Below are positions 55,734-64,000 of a DNA stretch of 64,000 bases, in pieces. A program made the position numbers and the translations under genes. How positions within the stretch are numbered: the stretch's first letter is position 1; each line of letters opens with the position of its first letter. Under the pieces are notes generated by a model. It saw nothing but the letters and a program-made list of their open reading frames with translations. It was not told the DNA's origin and ran no database searches. Where the stretch lies: assembly GCA_045837725.1 (NCBI GenBank), contig JBEWZL010000239.1, positions 186,001 to 250,000 on the forward strand. The letters are read 5' to 3'. This DNA is from Vermamoeba vermiformis (Eukaryota; Tubulinea; Echinamoebida).

Positions 55734-56962
55734 ATGGAGAATCAGCTCCAAGAAGGGATGTTCATACGAGGCAACGTAAGCCTTAGCTATCGCCTCTACG
55801 GTAACAAGGCAGGTTCCAAGCGATTGTTTTGGATTTGTGGATTCGGCGCTACAATGCAAGGTTACGACGAACTTGCACGGAAATTATCTACTAGTAACAA
55901 CGAATATTTGATATGCTGCTACGATCATCGAAGTAAGATCCGATCGGATAATTATTGAAAATGCGAAAGTTTCCATGCTGTTTCAAATTACTTTATTTGC
56001 GCAAAATAATAGGATTAAGCTGAATATATATTTTTACATTATAGCGGTTGCCAAAAGCAAGGCCCCAAGTGCTCGATACACATCCACCATCCTCGCTCAA
56101 GACGCCCTTGCTCTCCTCGATCATTTAGATTGGAAAGATAGCGTGCATATTTACGGGCCTTCTATGGGTGGTATGGTCGCTCAAGAACTTGCTTTACTGG
56201 ATCCAAAACGTTTTGCCTCTTTGTTTCTCGCAGTCACTAATTGCGGTACGTATAGTTATTCATAATTATATATGCAGGTTGATGCTGTTAATTATAGATT
56301 GTAATCTTATTTTATAAAAGGTAAACCTATACGGTTAGCGATGCCAACGTTCGTTTATGGATTTATGATGCAGAAATTCGTATTATCAACGCCTAGAGAC
56401 CAATTCATTAAAGATTTAGTCGAAAAAGTATTCAGCAAAGAATTTTTAGCGAAAGAAGGCAAACGGCAAGCTCGATCTCAAATCAGATCCGTTCCAAACA
56501 GCTTCTAACATGATCTCTAGCCAAGAATGGATTACCCGCTATTCCGAGAGATTCGAAATTGATTTCTTTTGGGATAAGGGTGCGTTGCAGACCTAAACTC
56601 GGTTAGATCCGACGTAAACTAATGAAATTTCCTTGCAGAATCAATGACTTGCCTTGCATCGGTCTCTGAAACTCATTACGTGTCCTCTAGGAGGATGAAA
56701 CTAATTAAAGCTAGTAACATGAGAGTGGCCGTTATGGTTTGCACTAAAGACGCTCTTGTGCCACCGGCAAGTCAATATAAATTAGCTAAGAGTCTCGGTG
56801 TTGAGCCCTTAGTCTTTGAATGTACGTAACATTATGACCTCCAACTAATATATATCAGTCGACACTAACCTATTGTTAGGTGGTCATATGGGTGCTGCCG
56901 AAGAAATCGAACGATTTGAACGAGAATTTCAAGAGTTCGTTAATGCGCCTAATAAAAACTAA
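55734..56962 (+). CDS. Alpha/beta hydrolase, apparent frameshift
   Basis: Five exons (55734-55932, 56045-56245, 56321-56579, 56639-56821, 56880-56962). The fold is clear: a strand-turn LFWICGFGATMQGYDELA, CCYDHR, nucleophile elbow IYGPSMGGMVAQELA with catalytic Ser, the acid in VCTKDALVPP, and His in CGHMGAAEEIERF. Size and motifs fit carboxylesterase/lipase-like or aromatic-hydrolase-like cytosolic enzymes; the substrate is unknown. Exon 3 does not stay in one frame: it reads FSKEFLAKEG, but the coding-looking continuation (KLDLKSDPFQTASNMISSQE) is in the next frame, and the summed exons are not a multiple of three. A one-base change near 56450-56470 would explain it, either a real mutation that removes the acid and His region or a sequence error. 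The promoter lies in duplicated segment copy 2. Confidence 0.75.
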
Positions 56963-57011
56963 AAATTGTTATTGGTAAAAGTAAATACTATTTAAATAAT
57001 TACCTACTTTT

Positions 57012-59261
57012 TTATTTCGAGTCTCGATCAAACATCAATGCTTCAATCTCTGACGGTTCTTTGGGTGCTTTAGCCGTCAGTACTTCGCAGCCAGTAGGTG
57101 TTATAACAACGTCATCTTCTATTCTCACTCCAATGCCTCGGTATCTAACCACCACTGTCAATTACTGTACTTCTCAAATACGTATAATAATTCCAACTTA
57201 CTGTTCGGGAACATCCGGTTCATCAGGTATGTACAACTATTAAAAGATTAATTAGTCGCCATTACTATAACGTAGCATCGTTACGTACTCCAGGTTCAAC
57301 AGTGACGACCATTCCAGGAACAAAGTTGAGTGACACGTGTGCAGACGCAACGTCGTGCGTGTCCATTCCTAGAATCGGTTTTTAGTTTGACCCGATCAGC
57401 AATTATCACCTATATGATATAGTACCTAAATAGTGACCAATGGCGTGAGGATAAAATCGTTCATAATCATCGGGAGTCTTGAGTAACTTCAAGTTTTTGA
57501 GCTCGTTAATCATCAGCAGCACTGATGCTTCGTGCAATCTAGCCAAACTAAAGCCAGGCTTGCACAATGAAATACAACTAAGTTCCAATGTTAATAGATG
57601 AATAACTTCGAAGGCAGTCACTTACGCTTTTTGCACACGCAGCACAGCATTGTAAATGTCTAATTGAGGCTTGGTGAATTTGCCATTGACGGGCCAAGTT
57701 CTCGTAATATCACTAGCGTAGTTTTGGTACTCGCCGCCAGCGTCCAATAATATCATGTCTCCGTCCCTAATTCACTAATTAGACCGATTTATAACCGTTG
57801 AAAGTGACTTACTTGATGATAGTATTGTTTTGAATGTAATGAATAATTAGGGCGTTCTTTCCTGCAGCAACTACAGGAACATACGACAATCTGAAAGATC
57901 CACGTCGTTTGCATTGATAATCAATAAATGCCCACACTTCTTTTTCGGACATTCCAGGACGTGCAAATTTCATGGTCTATCAAAAAATGTTAGGCTTCAA
58001 TAAATACCGCCTGATATCCTTACGTCAGCGAAGGCTTCACCACTGATAGCTCCGCTTTGCTTCATAATTGCAATTTCTGTAGGTGTTTTGACGAGACGTT
58101 GTTGCTCGATCAAAGGAATTGGTGACGGGTAGTCTCGATTGTCTGACAATAAATGTTAAAACCAAATATGCGTATACATCATAAGACGTACTTGCGATAG
58201 TGTCGGGTACTTTGACGTCCGTTTGAATTTTGTTATAAAACACTTTCTTCGATCGCTTGATGATAGTCTCCAATACTTCTTTGACACGTCGCGAACTGAA
58301 CACTTCATCGGCACCAAAAAACTCAGCACCTCGCTCGACACCAGTCAACGGCCCATCCCAAATCTCGCTAACATATTGTCATTAATATGGCACGAAATTC
58401 GCCAACGAAGCTAGTACGTACCGTTGCGGATCTCGGTCTTTTAACAGCAATGTAAACCAAGGCTTGCCCGCTCGTTTTTCTATGATGAATATGAGCCTCA
58501 TATTATGATGCTTTAATAATATTGCGCCATACCTAATACGATCAAGGACTCGGGCTCAGTGAGACCACAGTAATAATAAAAATCTGAGTTCTGACGGTAC
58601 TCGTAGCTTATGTGGCCAGTTAGCACAAGCTCTTATTAAACTAATAATATTATAAATACTTACAAGATGTCGTTACTCATCAATTTATGCGAAGCTGAAG
58701 GAAGAATAACAGCTGTGCCCTCAGGCAAACTATTGATAAATGTATTTCTGCGCGTGGCATATTCGGCCTTGGTAACACCTGGGGTAACTGAATAAATGGA
58801 ATTAATAATCATACATATCAATTAATAGTGTTTAATGTGTTGCATGTTCGAATAAAGAATAGGACAGCTTGGCTGAGTTCAGCTCGTGAGCGATCGCAAG
58901 ACAGCTCGGTAAATATTTTTAAAAATTCTACAACTATGTTTACCTTCACCAGGTTTCAATAAATGTGGATGTGTTGAGGGATGAGCCTGGCCATAATTTC
59001 CAGAGTGCCGAACAAATTGTCTGCATGAGATCTTGCTTTTACAATGCGTAATATTCACAGAAGGTGAATCTATATTGATAACATAATTAAGAATAAATAT
59101 TGCACGATAAATCAATCGTGTAATATACCTCTCAATGAAGATCTTGATCCCTTCTTCAAACTCGTCAACGTTCGAATGGTATTTACAGTGCGACTAGTAG
59201 TGTTCGTCAACACTTTACGAGTGCATATATTTCGAATACAACGAACTCCGAAGGTCGACAT
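57012..59261 (-). CDS. XPNPEP3: Xaa-Pro aminopeptidase 3 (mitochondrial aminopeptidase P)
   Basis: About a dozen exons. The start ([16 protein letters not shown], then many Ser/Thr/Arg and no acids) looks like a mitochondrial targeting sequence. The N-terminal domain includes [19 protein letters not shown] and [15 protein letters not shown]. The pita-bread metallopeptidase domain carries the five metal ligands: two Asp in [20 protein letters not shown], His in [16 protein letters not shown], Glu in VVTVEPG and Glu in [13 protein letters not shown]. It removes N-terminal residues preceding proline, for example after mitochondrial presequence processing. Ligands and the HAIGH motif are intact, so an active enzyme is expected. 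Confidence 0.93.
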
Positions 59262-59518
59262 GTGGCTATTGTGCTGTTTGAGTGGATGACTAAAGTGACA
59301 GAAGAAAACAGGCGGTGCACGATTTTGACAGCGGAGTACCTAACAACTACTGTAGTAATATTTTAAACTATCAATATGATGCTTTTTGCCTCACTTTGTC
59401 GTCAGGCGCCATAGATTAAATCATAGAACGCACACTGAGATCGATCTTACATCAGAGTCTCCCTGTGTTGCAGGTAACACTTTTTATTTTACCGATTTTT
59501 AACAAAATATTAGAGAGT

Positions 59519-60215
59519 TTATTGTTGCATGCTCTTAATGATATCAGAATCACCTGTTGAAAAATTGGATTAGATACCGCAGATGAATTATTTCAATTAT
59601 AATTTTCATATTAACAGCTGAATAGAGATACTTACCAGGGTCGGTAATAACCAAAGTGCTAACTCGGAAATATTTACCGCAGGCAGTACCGAGATCGATG
59701 TTGTTGCCGTTGTAGTGGTAGACACCGCACTTAGCCAACATAGCGTAGTATTCAATTTCGGACTTTCTCAAGGGAGGGCAGTTGTTAGCAATGATAACCA
59801 ACTTGGCTGTTGAAAGAGACAGGTTAGATGCATTATTCAAACAATAATTATTTGTAAAATATCTAGCGTTGATAATAATAATACAATAACATTAAATCGA
59901 GACGTATAATCCACAGAATAGCCATGAATAATACGAATAACAATTATTCCTCGATGTAGAATTTGTGTCGTTCAAATCCTTACATTTTCCTCCTCTGATC
60001 AACTTGAGGCCAGACTTGTAGCCAAGAGTGAATTTACCGCTCTTAACTACGAGTTGGAGACGAGCATTAATAGACTCTTGAGCCTTTTTCTAAATTAAAT
60101 AATAATAATATTAGAATCTGTAATAATAATCGTCGATGCACTGCTGAAATGGCGTTATACAAAAATATAGCACCATTAAATAATATTAGTCACGTACTTG
60201 TTTTTTGGAGACCAT
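59519..60215 (-). CDS. RPL30: 60S ribosomal protein eL30
   Basis: Four exons (60215-60198, 60089-59984, 59806-59636, 59553-59519) give 109 residues, the normal size. The first exon is only 18 nt (MVSKKQ), a common ribosomal-gene arrangement. The L7Ae-like fold reads [20 protein letters not shown], then [37 protein letters not shown] and [20 protein letters not shown]. In yeast, eL30 represses splicing of its own transcript through a kink-turn near the first intron. I did not establish a kink-turn here, but the tiny first exon makes the question relevant. It is divergent from the HAM1-type gene. Confidence 0.97.
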
Positions 60216-60872
60216 CGTGACTGGTGTATGCCTGCTGGGGTAAATAGGAACGAAAGTGGCGAGGCGAAGAAAGGATTACAAAAACGGACGCAAAAAATTT
60301 GGCCCAAAAAGTTTTCCGAAGAAAAACGTCGGAAAATCGAACAAGTGCCAATACCGCTCCAAAGCAGCGTTATGTTTTTAACAGTACACGTTGTGCCAAT
60401 ATACAATATGCATGCTAATATTTTAGGACCGTCGGGGTGAAAAAAATTTGGAGGTCGATGAACTAAATCAAAAATTGATAGCAATGGAAAATGGCTGTGC
60501 TTCGGTAAATAATTTTCGTTTAATATTTAAACGTTTTTCTATGCAACTGCGGCAGAATCCGGTCAGCAGCTTGCTTAAGACACCGTTTCGACAAGGCATG
60601 GCACAAAAATTAAGCCCAAAGCACAATTTATAAATTTACTCCACTTTATTTCGGGCGAAACTCGTTCAAATTGATGATTTGCTATTGTAAAAATTGCATT
60701 TTACAACTTCTATTAAATTTCATTGATTATGCCGGAGAATTTGGAAAACTGGCCGAGATATTTACCGAAACGCATAATACACGCGACTCTAGTACGACAT
60801 GTGAAAATATAAATAGGACCTTTTCGAGAGTAACTTCAATCAAAAACTTTTCAAAACCAAACAAACAACAAC
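60216..60872. promoter_or_regulatory. Divergent promoter region, eL30 and HAM1-type gene
   Basis: 657 bases between two genes expected to be strongly expressed. No supported coding frame; short open frames here lack an ATG. It contains the TATA box at 60808-60815. Confidence 0.5.
60808..60815 (+). promoter_or_regulatory. TATA box (TATAAATA) of the HAM1-type gene
   Basis: TATAAATA lies 58 bases upstream of the ATG at 60873, leaving about 30 bases to a start site and a short leader ending in repeated ACAAACAACAAC. A strong, well-placed core promoter fits the codon bias of the gene. Confidence 0.7.
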
Positions 60873-63652
60873 ATGGAACCTCACAAGCATACCGAGAAAC
60901 ACGTTATCACCGAACGTGTTGTCCCTAAGGACGGTACCACTCAACGCGTTCTCGTTGAGCAACCTCACATGGGCCAAGAGAAGATTGTTGTCGAGAAGGT
61001 CGATCCCGCCACTGGTGACACTATTCGTGTTATCAAGGAGGGCCACACTTCTGGCATCACTGGCGCCATGAAATCGATCGGCCAGGGTCAAGTTCCGACC
61101 AACGCTGACTTCCAACAGCTCGTCACCAGAACAGATCCTGCTTTCGAGCGCAGATTGGCTGATCCTACTTTGCCTTCTGAGACTAAGAAGGTCATTGGTG
61201 ATACTCAAGCCTTCTTGCACGCTGCCAACCAGACTATGCAATCCGTGAATCAAGGCGGCCACATCCAGAACTTGGCTATGTACGCTGGTGAAGCCGGAAC
61301 CCACGCTAGAACTAAGGCGTAAGTCTCAATTTATTGCTATGTGCAAAATTCAGTCGCCGATTACCATATATATTGAAATTGCAAGGCTAAAAATCCTCTC
61401 GATTCCCATTTTGTCGACGAAAAGTTTTGCTAATTTTTGGTTAATTTTCAGTGATTTGGCCCGCACAGATCCCACTCTTCGTGGCAAGGCCAAGAACCGC
61501 TTAAAGAAGGCTAAGGGCCGTGGTCGCGACATCGGCTACGGTGCCTACACTGTTGCCAAGTTGTCCATCAGAAACAGCGAATTCCGTCGCTTGTTGGTCG
61601 ACATCATCCGCTTGGTCCAAGAGATCTTCTTGCGCACTGTTCAACAACGCAAGGGATACTCTCAACAATTGACCGGTGCTACTACTATCCCTACTGCTAT
61701 CCCCATCACTGGCACTACTCCTGCTGTCGTGCAAGTCGTTGAAAGCACCGCTCAACCCATTGTCACTCCTGGCGTCCCCGTGTCAACTTACTCTTCGGGC
61801 TTGCCCGGAGTTGTCCCCGTGATCGAGGGCAATGTTGCTAGCGCTACTACCCTCCCTGGCGGCTACGACTACATGTCTTCTGCTCCTCTTACCTCGCAAT
61901 ACTTTGACGAGTACGAGTGGGCCATGCCTGACTACTCCACTTCGACGGTCAATGTCCCCTTGGTCGGCCAAACTGTTATGCCCACCACCACTACCACCAC
62001 TACCGCCACCACTAGCGCTTGGTCTGCCAGCATTCCTCAATCCAAGAAGCGCGAGTTGGCCCAAAAGGTGCTCGAGTTGTTGCGCAGATTCAACCAGACT
62101 CCTCAATTCCAAACTGGTTTGACCGCTTTGATCCAATCTTTCTACGACTTGGAAAGATACACTCGCGCCAAGGTCAAGACCACTCCTCACGCTCAATCGA
62201 AGATCACCTACGCCGACAAAATGTACGGCGAGGTTCGCGCTTTGTTGACTCCTTATGCCCCCAACAAGAACTTGAGCCTCATCACCTCTGGCTTCAACCG
62301 ACTGTTCGAGGACATCCGCGCTGATCAACGTCGCAGCACTTACTTCTCTGAGCTCAGACTCTTCTTGGACACTTTGTTGACCAGCCCCGAGTACATGGAC
62401 GAAGAAACTGCCGTCTACCAAATCGAAGACTTCATCGATCGTGGCCGTGAAATGTTCTCTGACTACCGCTACAGATCCGAGACTAGATTGTTGTTGGACA
62501 ACTTGCGCACCATGTACTACAACATTGCTACTGACCCCAACTTGGTCAACTTGAAGACCAAGACTCAAACTTTGATCGAAGACTTCATGTGGGTCGACGA
62601 GACTGGCCGCATGCAAATCAACACCGAATTGCTCGGAGAGATGCGTCACGTGCTCATCCCCATCTTGTTGGAATCCATGCAAACGATGCGCTTGCCCGTC
62701 ATCGAGGGTACCACCAAGAAGATGGACTTCCGCGTTGAAGACATGGTCTTCTCCACTTACGACTTGTTGCCCGAGAACATCAAGCTCAAGACCAAGAACC
62801 AAGCTAAGATGAAGAGCTACACCACTGGTCGCCCCGTCATTCCCACGCCTCACCTGAACCACGTTGCTCTCACCTTCAAGCTCCACCACATGCAGACTCG
62901 CATGGAGAACATCCGTTACTGGTTCAGACGCAACTCCTTCCCTAAGGTCGAGGACTCTGGTCTCGTCGACGTCGCCATTGTCGGAGGTGGCTTCAACTTG
63001 AAGGTCAAGACTTTGTTGCGCACCACCAGCACTACTCCCAAGTTCACTGTTAGCAAGGTCAAGGTCCACATCGACCGATTGGACGTCAAGTTCCACGACG
63101 CCAAGTACGACTGGTTGCTCAACTTGGGTACCAAGTTGTTCCGCAAGAGAATCCAACGTCAAATGGAGCTCCAAATCGAGAACAGAATCCGCACCTACGG
63201 CTTCAGAATCGAGAAGGCCTTGAACCGCGCCTTGAAGAGATTCCCTCCAGAGAAGTTGAGATCTATGGCTCACCGTGGTGCTGAGAACAGTAAGTGACAC
63301 TTTTGACACCTGTCAAGAACAAACTTTCTAATCCAATCTTTCTTTAGTCCGCGCTCACCGCGCCAACTTGCAACAAGGCACCGATGCTGGCATCCCTGTT
63401 GAGTCCAAGGGCGATGTCTTGAGACACGGTGTGGACCGCCTCAAGGAGAAGGTCAAGGAGAAGACTTTGGGCACTACGGCTCCTCAATCTGGCTACGTTG
63501 AGCCCATTCCCGTTGCCACTACTAGTATGCCCGCCATGACCACAGCTCCTATGGCCACTACGACTATGATGGGTACTGGTCCTGTGATCACTGAGACTAA
63601 GGTTAAGCCCACTCAAACGACCACTACCACCACTACTACTTACCAATCTTAA
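60873..63652 (+). CDS. HAM1-type lipid-binding (TULIP-like) protein
   Basis: Three exons (60873-61318, 61452-63289, 63348-63652) give 862 residues. The region TQAFLHAANQTMQSVNQGGH ... RNSEFRRLLVDIIRLVQEIF matches, from memory, the HAM1 N-terminal domain of fungal proteins related to bactericidal permeability-increasing proteins. The last third, including DVAIVGGGFNLKVKTLL, is probably the HAM1 C-terminal lipid-binding fold. Low-complexity Thr/Pro/Val linkers lie near residues 220-330 and at the C-terminus (TTTTTTTTYQS). There is no signal peptide or membrane segment, so a cytosolic, membrane-associated lipid carrier is likely. Codon use is strongly biased to C-ending codons, unlike its neighbours, which implies high expression. 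The second intron holds TGACACCTGTCA (63304-63315). Confidence 0.75.
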
Positions 63653-64000
63653 GCTGATTGGTTCGTGTAGCGGATCTCGGTACGAGCATGTCGCTTTTGA
63701 ACTATTATGATTGCCGTCGAGCGAACATAATACACTTATATAACATAGTCTTATTTATCTTATAAATAAATGCGTTTTTAAAAAAGCTTTGTTTGCGCGT
63801 AGTATTCAATCAAAAGTTTAAGATTTTATTTACAAAATGTACGAGAGGACCCTCTAGAGCCTCGTTAAGTCAGCTTATAATACTGCTCGTTATTTACAAT
63901 ATTACAAACTTTCAATAAATAATGCGCCGAATTTCGAAAAAAAGTATGTCCAAAAATGCTTGATCCAGACCTAACTCTACCGTCCGTATTCAATAATTTT
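63653..64000. other. 3' flank, likely convergent gene ends
   Basis: A plus-strand AATAAA at 63765-63770 probably ends the HAM1-type transcript. A minus-strand AATAAA near 63825 suggests the 3' UTR of a gene entering from the right, whose coding part is outside the window. No coding frame is supported here. Confidence 0.45.

Noticed and set aside
60448-60633. 61-codon plus-strand frame in the eL30/HAM1 spacer
   Set aside because: It opens at a TTG, has no ATG or splice support, and does not resemble a protein.
61783-63309. A 508-codon open frame antisense to the HAM1-type gene
   Set aside because: It mirrors a strongly codon-biased gene, where C- and G-ending codons remove stops from one antisense frame; its product is a low-complexity Leu/Val/Asp/Ser string without domains.
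1-64000. CRISPR arrays, insertion sequences, retroviral or LTR elements, Polintons
   Set aside because: No regularly spaced direct repeats, transposase, reverse transcriptase, integrase or capsid-like frames were seen in the window.

Overview
The window is nuclear DNA from an intron-dense, compact eukaryote. Almost every gene is split by short GT-AG introns (about 50-90 nt) between more GC-rich exons, and spacers are a few hundred bases. Gene content (RBM26/27, XPNPEP3, TFIIB, PSMD5, UAP1, eL30, a HAM1-type protein, ABCG, GPI-anchored surface proteins) fits a free-living protist. An amoebozoan is my best guess from overall style, but this is inference. The standard genetic code fits all reading frames.

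Layout. 1-9.3 kb: the 5' part of a BTB/KCTD gene, an unidentified nuclear-type protein, a TTDN1-like protein, a possible micro-ORF, a DHHC palmitoyltransferase and an SLC25 carrier. 9.5-16.6 kb: an ABCG half-transporter and an RBM26/27 homologue. 17-27 kb: a membrane protein with an F-box-like segment, an overlapping antisense ORF, a membrane-anchored epoxide hydrolase, a 72-residue protein, an NmrA-like protein, a coiled-coil protein and an unknown 190-residue protein. 27.2-36.1 kb: three tandem paralogues of a secreted, probably GPI-anchored protein; the third has lost its tail by frameshift. 36.5-40.9 kb: a TFIIB-like gene and canonical TFIIB, head to head. 41.1-45.8 kb: UAP1 and PSMD5. UAP1 holds a tRNA-His gene in its last intron and what looks like a U12-type AT-AC intron; the tRNA and a piece of the last exon are copied in inverted orientation upstream of UAP1. 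45.9-51.6 kb: an F-box/LRR-like gene and a large armadillo-repeat gene. 52-54.7 kb: a secreted protein whose core resembles proteins I know only from bacteria, interrupted by a 368-bp insertion with a 10-bp direct repeat. 55-57 kb: a duplicated promoter segment carrying a GC-rich insert with 73 consecutive Gs, then an alpha/beta hydrolase with an apparent frameshift. 57-64 kb: XPNPEP3, ribosomal protein eL30 and a HAM1-type lipid-binding protein with codon use typical of strong expression.

Themes. There is no operon or pathway cluster; the genes are mostly unrelated housekeeping and surface-protein genes. The recurring structural signal lies in introns: a perfect 12-bp palindrome TGACAC(G/C)TGTCA occurs at least eight times, always in introns, across unrelated genes, and GATC-centred words are also common there. 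Exon boundaries were worked out by hand from splice signals and reading phase. Several genes were checked by total coding length divisible by three (ABCG, RBM26/27, TFIIB, TFIIB-like, SLC25, DHHC, epoxide hydrolase, NmrA, coiled-coil, HAM1, eL30). Boundaries in UAP1, PSMD5, XPNPEP3, the armadillo gene and the fibronectin-type gene are less complete.
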